A DNA stretch of 64,000 bases from Actinoallomurus oryzae. GTDB lineage: Bacteria; Actinomycetota; Actinomycetes; Streptosporangiales; Streptosporangiaceae. A model generated the notes under the pieces. The model was not told the origin of the DNA. It ran no database searches and worked only from the letters and a program-made list of their open reading frames with translations. Made by a program: the position numbers and the translations under genes. The stretch lies in assembly GCF_039541955.1 (NCBI RefSeq), contig NZ_BAABHF010000050.1, forward strand, positions 62,001-126,000. Direction: 5' to 3'. This document shows positions 17,524 through 26,457 of this stretch, in pieces; positions within the stretch are counted from its first letter, which is position 1; every line of letters starts with the position of its first letter.

Positions 17524-17698
17524 TCAAGAGGACGCGGCAGGATCGAACGGGTTGAGCGTCCGCACGCCGGTCCGCTCGACGTCCTTGACGTTCCGCGTGA
17601 CGAACGTCCAGTCGTTGACGTACGCCGTGGCCGCCATGAGACCGTCGGCGACCGGCAGCGGACCCGACGCGCTGAGGACAGGTGCGAGCGCGGCGGTC
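17524..17698 (-). pseudogene. Remnant of a VapC-type PIN-domain toxin
   Basis: Directly after the stop of the carboxylase epsilon gene, the minus-strand frame ending at 17524 encodes PVADGLMAATAYVNDWTFVT, then RNVKDVERTGVRTLNPF. This matches the C-terminal third of VapC PIN nucleases, including the fourth acidic residue (ADGL) and the VTRN motif. The N-terminal two-thirds with the first catalytic Asp, and any VapB antitoxin, are absent. There is no start codon or ribosome-binding site at its 5' end. It is a decayed toxin-antitoxin fragment. Confidence 0.7.
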
Positions 17699-17911
17699 TT
17701 ACGGCCGGTCGGGCAGGGCCGAGGCGCGCCAGGCGCCGGGGCCGTGGGGCAGCGGGCGGCGCAGGCGCCGGGAGGGGTCCGACCAGGCCGAGCGCGGCTG
17801 TGGCGCGGGCGGTGCGGCCGCCGCACGGGCGCGCGCGGTCAGCACGGCGACCAGCGCGGCGATCTCCTCCGGCGTCGGATCGCCCCGGACGACCTGCAGG
17901 AACGGCGCCAT
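17699..17911 (-). CDS. accE: Acyl-CoA carboxylase epsilon subunit
   Basis: A small accessory subunit of actinobacterial acetyl/propionyl-CoA carboxylases that stabilises the alpha-beta complex. The N-terminal FLQVVRGDPTPEEIAALVAV motif and the C-terminal SAWSDPSRRLRRPL...GPGAWRASALP motif are both present. ATG 17911 is chosen because GGAGG lies five bases upstream. ATG 17923 abuts the beta-subunit stop and is an alternative. It lies immediately downstream of the beta subunit gene. Length 70 aa. Confidence 0.88.
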   Translation of the reverse strand: MAPFLQVVRGDPTPEEIAALVAVLTARARAAAAPPAPQPRSAWSDPSRRLRRPLPHGPGAWRASALPDRP

Positions 17912-17923
17912 GGGGACCTCCAT

Positions 17924-19528
17924 CTACAGCGGGATGTTGCCGTGCTTCTTCGGCGGCAGCGTCTTGCGCTTGTCGCGGAGGGCGCGCAGGGCCCGGACGA
18001 TCTGACCGCGTGTCTCCGACGGCTTGATCACCGCGTCGACGTAACCGCGGTCGGCGGCGATGTAGGGGTTGGCGAGCGTGTCCTCGTACTCGGTGACCAG
18101 CTCGGCGCGGCGCGTGTCCGGGTCGTCGGCGGCGGCCAGCTCCCGCCGGTACAGGATGTTGACCGCGCCCTGCGCGCCCATCACCGCGATCTGCGCGGTC
18201 GGCCACGCCAGGTTGACGTCGGCGCCCAGGTGCTTGGAGCCCATGACGTCGTACGCCCCGCCGTAGGCCTTGCGGGTGATCACCGTGACGAGCGGCACCG
18301 TCGCCTCGGCGTAGGCGTACAGCAGCTTGGCGCCGTGCCGGATGATGCCGTTCCACTCCTGGTCGGTGCCGGGCAGGAACCCGGGCACGTCCACGAAGGT
18401 CAGCACCGGGACGTTGAAGGCGTCGCAGGTGCGCACGAACCGGGCGGCCTTCTCGGAGGCGTCGATGTCGAGCGTGCCGGCCAGCTGCATCGGCTGGTTG
18501 GCCACGATCCCCACCGAGCGGCCCTCGACCCGGCCGAATCCGCACACGATGTTCGGCGCGAACAGCGGCTGCACCTCGAGGAACTCGCCGTCGTCCAGCA
18601 CGTGCTCGATCACGGTGTGCATGTCGTACGGCTGGTTCGGAGAGTCCGGGATGAGGGTGTCCAGCTCGAGGTCCTCGTCGGAGATCTCCAGGGGCGCGGG
18701 CGTGTCGTACACCGGCGCGTCGGACATGTTGTTCGACGGCAGGTAGGACAGCAGCGCCTTGACGTAGTCGATGGCGTCCTGCTCGTCCGAGGCCTGGTGA
18801 TGGGCCACGCCGGACTTGGTGTTGTGCGTGTGCGCGCCACCGAGATCCTCGAACGTCACCTCCTCGCCCGTGACCGTCTTGATCACGTCGGGACCGGTGA
18901 TGAACATGTGCGAGGTCTGGTCGACCATGACGATGAAGTCGGTCAGGGCCGGGGAGTACACCGCGCCGCCCGCGCAGGGGCCCAGCACCAGCGAGATCTG
19001 CGGGATCACGCCGGAGGCGTGGGTGTTGCGCTTGAAGATCTCGGCGTACAGGCCGAGGGCGACGACGCCCTCCTGGATGCGCGCGCCGCCGGAGTCGTTG
19101 ATGCCGACGACCGGGCAGCCGGTCTTGAGCGCGTGGTCCATGACCTTGACGATCTTCTCGCCGAACACCTCGCCGAGCGATCCGCCCGCGACGGTGAAGT
19201 CCTGGGAGAAGATCGCGACCGGCCGGCCGTCGACCGTGCCGTGGCCGGTGACGACGCCGTCGCCGTACGGGCGGTTCTTCTCGACTCCGAAGCCGTGGGC
19301 GCGGTGCCGCGCCATCTCGTCGAACTCGACGAAGGACCCCTCGTCGAGGAAGGCGTCGATCCGCTCGCGGGCGGTCATCTTGCCCTTGGCGTGCTGCTTC
19401 TCGACCGCACGCGCGGACCCGGCGTGCACCGCCTCGTAGCGGCGCCGTTCCAGATCGGCGATCTTCCCCGCCGTCGTGTGGATGTCGATCTCGGCGGCGG
19501 GCAGTGGCTCTGGGGCTTGCGTGGCCAT
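17924..19528 (-). CDS. pccB: Acyl-CoA (propionyl/acetyl-CoA) carboxylase beta subunit
   Basis: Carboxyltransferase subunit, 534 aa, with N- and C-terminal crotonase-fold CT domains. Recognisable segments are GINDSGGARIQEG, GPCAGGAVYSPALTDF (carboxybiotin-binding glycines) and GFLPGTDQEWNGIIRHGAKL. It transfers carboxyl from biotin to propionyl- or acetyl-CoA for malonyl/methylmalonyl-CoA supply. The epsilon subunit follows, and biotin protein ligase is encoded 6 kb away. The biotinylated alpha subunit is not in the window. Propionyl versus acetyl preference is not settled by sequence reading. Confidence 0.93.
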   Translation of the reverse strand: MATQAPEPLPAAEIDIHTTAGKIADLERRRYEAVHAGSARAVEKQHAKGKMTARERIDAFLDEGSFVEFDEMARHRAHGFGVEKNRPYGDGVVTGHGTVDGRPVAIFSQDFTVAGGSLGEVFGEKIVKVMDHALKTGCPVVGINDSGGARIQEGVVALGLYAEIFKRNTHASGVIPQISLVLGPCAGGAVYSPALTDFIVMVDQTSHMFITGPDVIKTVTGEEVTFEDLGGAHTHNTKSGVAHHQASDEQDAIDYVKALLSYLPSNNMSDAPVYDTPAPLEISDEDLELDTLIPDSPNQPYDMHTVIEHVLDDGEFLEVQPLFAPNIVCGFGRVEGRSVGIVANQPMQLAGTLDIDASEKAARFVRTCDAFNVPVLTFVDVPGFLPGTDQEWNGIIRHGAKLLYAYAEATVPLVTVITRKAYGGAYDVMGSKHLGADVNLAWPTAQIAVMGAQGAVNILYRRELAAADDPDTRRAELVTEYEDTLANPYIAADRGYVDAVIKPSETRGQIVRALRALRDKRKTLPPKKHGNIPL

Positions 19529-19632
19529 CTCGCCAGAGTAGCCAGCCGGTCTTGAGCGCCGCTGATGGGGGTTGATCTCAGCCCGCGAGACGCCATCCGG
19601 CGCACCGACCGTGACTGGCTACGCTGAATCGC

Positions 19633-22239
19633 GTGTCGACTCGAAACTCCGCCCGCGAGCAGATGCCGGAGCCGCTGCGCGCCGACGTGCGGTTGCTGGG
19701 CTCCCTTCTCGGACAGGTCCTCGTCGAGTACGGCGGACAGGACCTGCTGGACGACGTCGAGGCCCTGCGGCACGCGGTGATCGCCGCGCGCAGGGACGAG
19801 AAGGACGTCGACGACGTGGCCGCCATCGTCAGCGGCTGGCCGCTGGACCGCGCCGAGCTCGTCGCGCGCGCGTTCACCGTCTACTTCCACCTGACGAACC
19901 TCGCCGAAGAGCACCAGCGGATCCGTACGCTGCGCGAGCGCGACACCGGCGAGGAGCCGCTGCGCGAGTCCGTCGCCGACGCGGTCCGCCGGATCGGCGA
20001 CGAGCGCATCGGCCGGCTCCTCGACGATCTGGAGCTGCACCCGGTCCTCACCGCGCATCCGACCGAGGCGCGCCGCCGCGCCGTGGTCACCGCCATCCTG
20101 CGCATCAGCGCCCTGCTGCGCGAGCTGAACGACTCCCGCGCGGGCAGCGGCGAGCGTGAGGAGATCACGCGGCGGCTGCTGGAGGAGATCGACCTGCTGT
20201 GGCGCACGTCGCCGCTGCGCCGCACCAAGCCGGACCCGCTCGATGAGGTCCGTACGGCGATGGCGATCTTCGATGAGACGCTGTTCCGCGTCGTCCCGAC
20301 GATCTACCGGTCCCTCGACACGGCGCTGGCGCCGGGCACCGGCGCGCGGCCCCCGCTGGCCCGCCCGTACCTGCGGTTCGGCAGCTGGATCGGCGGCGAC
20401 CGCGACGGCAACCCGTACGTCACCGCGCAGATCACCCGCGAGGCGATCGGCATCCAGGCCGACCACGTCCTGCGCGCCCTCGGCGCCGCCTGCACCCGGG
20501 TCGGCCGCACGCTGACCACGCACGAGGGCACCACGCCGGCCTCGGCGGCCCTGCGCGGCGCGCTGGCGGGCGCCCGCGCGTCCCAGCCGGACCTGATCGC
20601 CGACATCGGCAAGCGTTCGCCCGGCGAGCCGCACCGCCAGCTCCTGCTCTACGCCGCCGAGCGCATCGAGGCGACCCGGAAGCGCAACGCCGACCTGGGC
20701 TACCGCGCGCCGGCCGACCTGCTCGCCGACCTGCGCATCGTGCAGGACTCCCTGGTCGAGGCCGGTGCCGTACGCCAGGCGTACGGGGAGCTGCAGCACC
20801 TGATCTGGCAGGTGGAGACGTTCGGTTTCCACCTCGCCGAGCTGGAGGTCCGCCAGCACTCCGGCGTGCACGAGCAGGCGCTGACCGAGATCCGCGCGGG
20901 TGGCGAGCTGAGCGAGCAGACCGAGGAGGTCCTCGACACGCTGCGCGTCATCGCCTGGGTGCAGGAGCGCTTCGGCGCCGACGCCTGCCGCCGGTACGTC
21001 ATCTCCTTCACGCGTACGGCCGAGGACATCGCCGCCGTCTACGAGCTGGCCGAGCACGCGGCCGTCGGCGGCAAGCCGCCGGTGCTCGACGTCGTGCCGC
21101 TGTTCGAGACCGGCGAGGACCTCGACCGCTCCCCGGCGGTGCTGGACGGCATGCTGCGCCTGGCGCCCGTACGCCGCCGGCTGCTGGAGACCGGCCGCCG
21201 CCTGGAGGTCATGCTCGGCTACTCCGACTCGGCCAAGCAGCTCGGCCCGACGACGGCGACGCTGAAGCTGTACGACACGCAGGCGGCGCTGGCCTCGTGG
21301 GCGGCGCGCCACGACATCCGGCTCACGCTCTTCCACGGTCGTGGCGGCGCGCTCGGCCGTGGCGGCGGCCCGGCCAACCGTGCGGTGCTGGCCCAGGCGC
21401 CCGGCTCGGTCGCGGGGCGGTTCAAGGTGACCGAGCAGGGTGAAGTGATCTTCGCCCGGTACGGCCACAAGGAGATCGCCCGGCGGCACGTCGAGCAGGT
21501 GACCAGCGCGGTCCTGCTGGCCTCCACGCCCGGCATCGAGGAGCGCGCGCTGGAGGCGGCCGAGCGGTTCCGCCCGCTGGCCGACCGGATCAGCGCGGCG
21601 GCCGAGCAGACGTACCGGTCGCTGGTCGAGGCCGAGGGCTTCGCCGACTGGTTCGCGTGCGTCAGCCCACTGCACGAGATCGGCGGCCTGCGCCTCGGCT
21701 CGCGCCCGTCGCGGCGCAAGGCGACCGCCTCGCTGGAGGACCTGCGGGCCATCCCGTGGGTGTTCTCCTGGACCCAGACGCGGGTCAACCTGCCGGGCTG
21801 GTACGGCCTGGGCAGCGGGCTGGCCGCCGCGGACGACCTGGACGAGCTGCGCGAGGCCTATGCCTCGTGGCCGCTGTTCGCCGCGCTCCTGGACAACGCG
21901 GAGATGAGCCTGGCCAAGACCGACCGGGCCATCGCCGAGCGCTACCTCGACCTGGGCGACCGGCCGGACCTCGCCGCGGCGGTGCTGGCGGAGTACGACC
22001 GCACTCGCGCCCTCGTGCTCCAGGTCACCGGCCACACCCGGCTGCTGGAGGACCGCAACGTCCTGTCCCGCGCCGTGGAGCTGCGCAACCCGTACGTGGA
22101 CGCGCTGTCCCACCTGCAGCTGCGTGCGCTCCAGGAGTTGCGCGCGGGGATCGAGGACGACGCCCAGCGGGCGAAGGTCGAGGACCTCCTGCTGCTCGCC
22201 GCGGCCGGTGTCGCCGCGGGTCTGCAGAACACGGGATGA
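19633..22239 (+). CDS. ppc: Phosphoenolpyruvate carboxylase
   Basis: Anaplerotic enzyme: PEP + bicarbonate gives oxaloacetate. Length is 868 aa, as usual for bacteria. Motifs: VLTAHPTEARRRAV with the catalytic His (about residue 140), GGDRDGNPYVT (about 255), and FHGRGGALGRGGGP (about 570). The C-terminus is QNTG, the family-typical end. The GTG start has TACGCT (19620-19625) seven bases upstream, which suggests a leaderless mRNA. It is divergent from pccB. Confidence 0.96.
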   Translation: MSTRNSAREQMPEPLRADVRLLGSLLGQVLVEYGGQDLLDDVEALRHAVIAARRDEKDVDDVAAIVSGWPLDRAELVARAFTVYFHLTNLAEEHQRIRTLRERDTGEEPLRESVADAVRRIGDERIGRLLDDLELHPVLTAHPTEARRRAVVTAILRISALLRELNDSRAGSGEREEITRRLLEEIDLLWRTSPLRRTKPDPLDEVRTAMAIFDETLFRVVPTIYRSLDTALAPGTGARPPLARPYLRFGSWIGGDRDGNPYVTAQITREAIGIQADHVLRALGAACTRVGRTLTTHEGTTPASAALRGALAGARASQPDLIADIGKRSPGEPHRQLLLYAAERIEATRKRNADLGYRAPADLLADLRIVQDSLVEAGAVRQAYGELQHLIWQVETFGFHLAELEVRQHSGVHEQALTEIRAGGELSEQTEEVLDTLRVIAWVQERFGADACRRYVISFTRTAEDIAAVYELAEHAAVGGKPPVLDVVPLFETGEDLDRSPAVLDGMLRLAPVRRRLLETGRRLEVMLGYSDSAKQLGPTTATLKLYDTQAALASWAARHDIRLTLFHGRGGALGRGGGPANRAVLAQAPGSVAGRFKVTEQGEVIFARYGHKEIARRHVEQVTSAVLLASTPGIEERALEAAERFRPLADRISAAAEQTYRSLVEAEGFADWFACVSPLHEIGGLRLGSRPSRRKATASLEDLRAIPWVFSWTQTRVNLPGWYGLGSGLAAADDLDELREAYASWPLFAALLDNAEMSLAKTDRAIAERYLDLGDRPDLAAAVLAEYDRTRALVLQVTGHTRLLEDRNVLSRAVELRNPYVDALSHLQLRALQELRAGIEDDAQRAKVEDLLLLAAAGVAAGLQNTG

Positions 22240-22269
22240 TCCCGGCCGAACAGGCGGTTGACTGACGTC

Positions 22270-22710
22270 ATGGGCATCAGGCAGGCCGAGGCCCCCGACC
22301 GCGCTGCGGTGGAGGCGATCGTACGCACGGCCTACGAGCCGTGGGTCGAGGCGATCGGCGCGGTTCCGCTCCCGATGGTCGCCGACTACGGCGACCTCAT
22401 CGAGCGGGGCCGCGTCCACGTCCTCGAGAACGGCGAGGTCGACGCGCTGATCGTGCTGGAGACCGACGGCGACGTCCTGCTGGTGGACAACGTCGCGGTC
22501 CGGCCCGACCGGCAGGGACGCGGCCTGGGGCGGCGGCTCATGGCGTTCGCCGAGTTCCGGGCCCGGTCGCTGGGCCTGTCCGCGCTGCGGCTCTACACGA
22601 ACGAGAAGATGGTCTCCAACATCGGGCTGTACGAGTCGCTGGGCTACCGTGAGACGGGACGAGAGTCTCTGAACGGCCGACATGTGGTGCACATGCGCAA
22701 GCAGTTGTAG
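22270..22710 (+). CDS. GNAT-family N-acetyltransferase
   Basis: Acetyl-CoA-dependent acyltransferase fold of 146 aa. The pyrophosphate-binding motif is VRPDRQGRGLGRRLMAFAE (about residues 78-96), and a C-terminal YESLGYRETG strand-turn completes it. It begins 30 bases after ppc and may be co-transcribed with it. ATG 22270 is chosen over the in-frame TTG at 22258. The substrate is unknown. Confidence 0.85.
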   Translation: MGIRQAEAPDRAAVEAIVRTAYEPWVEAIGAVPLPMVADYGDLIERGRVHVLENGEVDALIVLETDGDVLLVDNVAVRPDRQGRGLGRRLMAFAEFRARSLGLSALRLYTNEKMVSNIGLYESLGYRETGRESLNGRHVVHMRKQL

Positions 22711-22769
22711 CACCGGTAAAAGGAAGCAACCCGGGACGGAGAGCTCTGTTTAACCTAGAGTCAGGGGTG

Positions 22770-23759
22770 ATGACTGTTCGCGACCCAGTGCCTCACCTCT
22801 CGCCGCTTCCGCGGTTCGCCATCCTCGTGGATGTCGGATACCTCTACGCCGCGGCGGGTGACCTGCTGTTCGGCATCTCCTCCCGGCGGTCCTACCGGGT
22901 GAACGCCGAAGGACTGATCAAGGCGCTGGAGGATCGCGCCGCCGCCTGCATGCGCGGTGAGCTGCTGCGCGTCTACTGGTTCGACGCGGCGCGCGACCGC
23001 GTGCCCACGATCGACCAGCGGGTCGTGGCGCCGCTGCCCCGGGTCAAACTCCGCCTCGGCAACCTCAACAAGCACAACCAGCAGAAGGGCGTCGACGCCC
23101 AGATCCGTGAGGACCTGGAGACGCTCGCCCGGCACGGGGCCGTCACCGACGCGATCCTCATCGCCGGCGACGAGGACATGGTGCCCGCGGTGGAGGCGGC
23201 GCAGACCTACGGCGTCCGCATCCACCTGTGGGGCGTCGAGCCACCGTACGGCACCAACCAGGCCGAGCGCCTGATCTGGGAGTCCGACACCGTCGACGTG
23301 GTGGACGCCGAGTTCGTCAAGCCCTACTTCGAGCTCGACACCACGCGGGAGGAGACCGAGGAGGCGCCCGCCGCGCCCCCGATCCCGTCGCCCACGGCGG
23401 TGTTCGGCGGACGCCCGCCCCGGCCGGTGCCGACTCCGGCGTCCGTGCGCCAGCAGGTCGCCCAGGCGGGCTCGGTCGCCAAGCTCGGTCCGTCGCGCCA
23501 GCAGATGGAGGAGATCGGCGAGCACATCGCACACAAGTGGATCCTCACCCGGGGCCGCGACAACATCCGTGACCTGCTGCCCGGCAAGATGCTGCCCACG
23601 GTCATCGACAAGGAGCTGCTGATCGAGGGCGAGAAGGAGCTCGGCTACTCGCTGCGCCCGTACAAGGAGGCGCGCGACTGGCTGCGCGAGGGGTTCTGGG
23701 CCCGCGTCTACCGCGAGTTCGAGTTCGGCGTCGGCGTCTCGGGCAAGGACCCGCGCTGA
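22770..23759 (+). CDS. NYN-domain (PIN-like nuclease fold) protein
   Basis: Length is 329 aa. The N-terminal NYN domain has FAILVDVGYLY (acidic residue 1, about residue 20), KGVDAQIREDL (second acidic site, about 110) and LIAGDEDMVPAVE (GDxD motif, about 130). Such domains are putative RNases of the LabA/MARF1 superfamily. The segment 190-240 is Pro-rich. The C-terminal part (about 245-329) is a helical domain resembling the OST-HTH-like regions that accompany some NYN proteins. A TAGAGT -10-like box at 22756-22761 lies close to GTG 22767 and ATG 22770, so the message may be leaderless. Confidence 0.82.
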   Translation: MTVRDPVPHLSPLPRFAILVDVGYLYAAAGDLLFGISSRRSYRVNAEGLIKALEDRAAACMRGELLRVYWFDAARDRVPTIDQRVVAPLPRVKLRLGNLNKHNQQKGVDAQIREDLETLARHGAVTDAILIAGDEDMVPAVEAAQTYGVRIHLWGVEPPYGTNQAERLIWESDTVDVVDAEFVKPYFELDTTREETEEAPAAPPIPSPTAVFGGRPPRPVPTPASVRQQVAQAGSVAKLGPSRQQMEEIGEHIAHKWILTRGRDNIRDLLPGKMLPTVIDKELLIEGEKELGYSLRPYKEARDWLREGFWARVYREFEFGVGVSGKDPR

Positions 23760-23786
23760 CCGATCACCTCGCGCGCGAGTGCGGGG

Positions 23787-24503
23787 TCACCAGGGGACGA
23801 CGCCCTCATCGTCGAAGAAGCCGCCGCGCGGTCCGTCATCCGGCAGGGTGGCGAGCCGGATCGCGATCGCGGCACCCTGCTCGGGCGTCCGCTGCGCGTT
23901 GAAGCCGGTGAAGTCGGTCGCCACGTAGCCGGGGCAGGCGGCGTTCACGATGACATTCGTGTCGGCGAGCCGGCGGGCGTACTGTGCCGTGACGCTGTTG
24001 AGCATCGACTTCGACGGTGCGTACGCGGCCATGATCGGGCCGGTCCGCAGCGTCAGCGAGCCCATGTTGCTCGAAATGTTGACGATGCGCGGCGAGTCCG
24101 CGCGGCGGAGCAGCGGGAGCATCGCGTTCGTCACCCGGACGATCCCGAACACGTTCGTCTCCAGGACGGTGCGGACGACGTCGAGGTCGAGCGTTGTCGG
24201 GTCCTGCGCGCCACCGTCGGTCCGGCCGCCGATGCCCGCGTTGTTGACGAGCACGTCGAGCCGCCCCGCCGTCCGCTCGATCGTGACCGCAGCCGCTGCG
24301 ACGCTGTCGTCGGAGGTGACGTCGAGGGCGACCCCGAACGCGTCGACGCCCGCCGCACGCAGCCGTTCGACGGCCGCCTCGCGCCTGGCATCGTCGCGAG
24401 CCCCCACCGCGACCGTGAAGCCGATCGCCCCGAGGCCCTGGGCGATGGCGAGACCGATTCCCTTGTTCGCGCCGGTGACCAGCGCGGTCTTCGTGTCGTT
24501 CAC
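23787..24503 (-). CDS. Short-chain dehydrogenase/reductase
   Basis: Classical SDR of 238 aa with Rossmann motif TGANKGIG (about residues 9-16), NNAG (about 83-86), and active-site YAPSK (catalytic Tyr/Lys, about 155). The sequence SNMGSL supplies the Ser. It resembles the carbonyl-reductase-like SDRs that commonly sit beside a LysR regulator. GTG 24503 is preferred. GTG 24530 would add nine residues. The LysR gene is divergent and probably controls it. The substrate is unknown. Confidence 0.87.
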   Translation of the reverse strand: MNDTKTALVTGANKGIGLAIAQGLGAIGFTVAVGARDDARREAAVERLRAAGVDAFGVALDVTSDDSVAAAAVTIERTAGRLDVLVNNAGIGGRTDGGAQDPTTLDLDVVRTVLETNVFGIVRVTNAMLPLLRRADSPRIVNISSNMGSLTLRTGPIMAAYAPSKSMLNSVTAQYARRLADTNVIVNAACPGYVATDFTGFNAQRTPEQGAAIAIRLATLPDDGPRGGFFDDEGVVPW

Positions 24504-24559
24504 TCGATCGATGTTCGGCGAGCGGCGCACTCGTCGTCCAAGACCGCCTCAGTCGGCTG

Positions 24560-24589
24560 TGATACTCACCGGGTATCAGTCGGTAGGCT
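24560..24589 (+). promoter_or_regulatory. LysR binding site and leaderless promoter
   Basis: TGATAC (24560-24565) and GTATCA (24573-24578) with a 7-base spacer contain ATAC-N7-GTAT, the classic LysR-type T-N11-A recognition pattern. The site occupies the -35 position of the LysR gene. TAGGCT (24584-24589) is the -10, and GTG 24596 is seven bases after it. Control of both the LysR gene and the divergent SDR gene is expected. Confidence 0.7.
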
Positions 24590-24595
24590 GCCCGC

Positions 24596-25522
24596 GTGGA
24601 CGATCTCGAGACCCGCGAGCTCAGATACTTCGTCGCGGTCGCCGAGGAACTGCACTTCGGGCGCGCCGCCGACCGGCTCGGGATGGCACAACCGCCGCTC
24701 TCGCGCGCGATCCGCCGGCTGGAGCGGCGGCTCGGCGTCCAGCTCTTCGAGCGGGACCGTCGTGGCGTGGCGCTCACCGGCGCCGGGGCAGTGCTGCTCC
24801 GGGAGGCCGGAGCGGCGCTCGACGCGGTCGCGGCCGCCGCGCGCCGGACCCGGCGCGCCGGGGACGCGAAGCGGTCGCTGGTGCTCGTGACGAAGGCCGG
24901 GGCGTCCCACGAGCTGCTGCGCCGGCTCCTCGACACGCTCGCGAACGAACCCGGTGCGGCACCGGTCGAGGTCCTGCTGTGCGAGGTCGGCGAGCAGGCG
25001 CGGCTGCTCCGCGACGGGCACGCCGACGTGGCGATCATGCATCGCCCGTTCGACGACCTCGCCGGGTTCGACACCGAGGACCTCTATGTCGAAGGCCAGG
25101 TCGCGATCCTTCCCGCGGGGCATCCGCTCGCGTCGCGAGATCAACTCACGCTGGCGGAGGTCCGCGACGTGCCGGACCTGCCGATCGCTCGATGGCCCCG
25201 GCTCGACGGGTCCTACCCGGACGGGCCCGGGCCGGAGGTGCGCACCCAGTTGCAGCTCGCCCAGCTCGTGGCGCTGGGCAAGACGCTGCTCGTCATCCCC
25301 GCCTCCAGCCGTGCCTGGCAGTGGCCCGAACACGTCGCGGTGCCCGTCGTCGACGCGCCGGACGTCACCACGGTGATCGCCTGGCCGCCGAGCAGCCGCT
25401 CCCCGGCGGTCGCATCGCTCGTCCGCTCGGCGACCATGCTCCGCGACACCGCGCCGCCTTCGCTCGCAGGCCGTGTCCCGCCCGGCTCGCCGGGTCCGTC
25501 CAGGAGCGACGCCCGTCCCTGA
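24596..25522 (+). CDS. LysR-family transcriptional regulator
   Basis: The N-terminal winged HTH reads LRYFVAVAEELHFGRAADRL, then AQPPLSRAIRRLERRLGVQL (residues 5-60). The effector-binding domain (about 90-290) resembles BenM/CatM-like LTTRs. Length is 308 aa. It is divergent from the SDR gene, with an ATAC-N7-GTAT site between them. The GTG start coincides with the predicted transcription start. Confidence 0.9.
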   Translation: MDDLETRELRYFVAVAEELHFGRAADRLGMAQPPLSRAIRRLERRLGVQLFERDRRGVALTGAGAVLLREAGAALDAVAAAARRTRRAGDAKRSLVLVTKAGASHELLRRLLDTLANEPGAAPVEVLLCEVGEQARLLRDGHADVAIMHRPFDDLAGFDTEDLYVEGQVAILPAGHPLASRDQLTLAEVRDVPDLPIARWPRLDGSYPDGPGPEVRTQLQLAQLVALGKTLLVIPASSRAWQWPEHVAVPVVDAPDVTTVIAWPPSSRSPAVASLVRSATMLRDTAPPSLAGRVPPGSPGPSRSDARP

Positions 25523-25559
25523 GGACGGGGAGCACGTCAAATCCTCTAGGGTTTCTCCT

Positions 25560-26384
25560 GTGAGTCACTCCCCGTACACCGACCTTGACCGGCCGCCACT
25601 GAACGCGCGGGCGCTGAACCGCGCGCTGGTCCGGCCCGGCGGGCTCTGGCGTGAGATCCGCGTGGTGCAGGAGACCGGGTCGACCAACGCCGACCTGGCG
25701 GACCTGGCCCGCGAGGGCGCCGAGCCGGGTCTGGTGCTGGTCGCGGAGGCGCAGACGTCGGGCCGTGGCCGGATGGGCCGCACGTGGTCGGCGCCGCCGA
25801 GGTCGGGTCTGGCGTTCTCCGTCCTGCTCCCGCAGGAGGAGTCCGTCACGCGGCTGGGCTGGCTGCCGCTGGTGGCCGGCGTCGCGGTCGTGTCGGCGCT
25901 GCGGGGGTTCGCCGAGGTCGAGGGCGTCGGCCGCGGCCGGATGGCCGAGGCCACGCTCAAGTGGCCCAACGACGTGCTGATCGGCGACCGCAAGCTGGCC
26001 GGCATCCTGGCCCAGCGGGTGGAGACCGGGGTGGTCGTGGGCATCGGGCTGAACGTCAGCCTCCGTACGGACGAGCTGCCGGTCCCGACCGCGACCTCGC
26101 TGGTCATCGAGGAGACGCCCGCCGACCGCGATCCGCTGCTCCGCGCGATCCTGCGCGCGCTGGAGACCCGCCACGACGAGCTTCGTACGCGCGGGGAGGC
26201 GCCGCTGCGCGAGGCGTACCGGGCGATGTGCGGCACGCTCGGCCGGCGGGTGCGCGTCGAGCTGCCCGACGGTTCGGCGCTCGTCGGGGAGGCCACCGAC
26301 GTCGAGGAGGCCGGCCGTCTGGTGGTCCGTACGGACGATGGCGAGCATCTTCTCAATGCGGGAGATGTCGTACATGTCCGGTAG
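25560..26384 (+). CDS. birA: Biotin--[acetyl-CoA-carboxylase] ligase
   Basis: Transfers biotin via biotinyl-AMP to the carboxylase carrier subunit. It has the catalytic loop SGRGRMGRTWSAP (about residues 75-87), the LKWPNDVLI...RKLAGIL segment with the conserved Lys (about 140-160), and a C-terminal SH3-like domain. It lacks the N-terminal DNA-binding domain of E. coli BirA, so it is a group I ligase without repressor function. GTG 25560 lies 7 bases after TAGGGT (25547-25552), another probable leaderless start. Length 274 aa. Confidence 0.94.
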   Translation: MSHSPYTDLDRPPLNARALNRALVRPGGLWREIRVVQETGSTNADLADLAREGAEPGLVLVAEAQTSGRGRMGRTWSAPPRSGLAFSVLLPQEESVTRLGWLPLVAGVAVVSALRGFAEVEGVGRGRMAEATLKWPNDVLIGDRKLAGILAQRVETGVVVGIGLNVSLRTDELPVPTATSLVIEETPADRDPLLRAILRALETRHDELRTRGEAPLREAYRAMCGTLGRRVRVELPDGSALVGEATDVEEAGRLVVRTDDGEHLLNAGDVVHVR

Positions 26385-26396
26385 TTGACGTCAACT
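26383..26396. promoter_or_regulatory. 14-bp palindrome AGTTGACGTCAACT
   Basis: This perfect palindrome overlaps the birA stop and lies 62 bases before the first gene of the FtsK cassette. It is a candidate operator for the cassette. The embedded TTGACG has no suitably spaced -10 box. Confidence 0.4.
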
Positions 26397-26398
26397 GG

Positions 26399-26419
26399 AC
26401 CGGCCCCCACCGCGCCGGT
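26399..26419 (+). terminator. Possible terminator after birA
   Basis: ACCGGC (26399-26404) pairs with GCCGGT (26414-26419) around a 9-base loop. The stem can be extended by two G-U pairs, and TTTAAT follows. It sits 15 bases past the birA stop. The stem is short, so confidence is modest. Confidence 0.4.
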
Positions 26420-26457
26420 TTAATGATTAAGTAATCCGTCCCCCCGGAGGTTCTTGC

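Noticed and set aside
17444..19555. 703-codon plus-strand open frame
   Set aside because: Antisense to the carboxylase beta and epsilon genes, both firmly identified.
19375..22713. 1112-codon minus-strand open frame
   Set aside because: Antisense to ppc and the GNAT gene, with repetitive low-complexity composition. The plus-strand genes have clear catalytic motifs.
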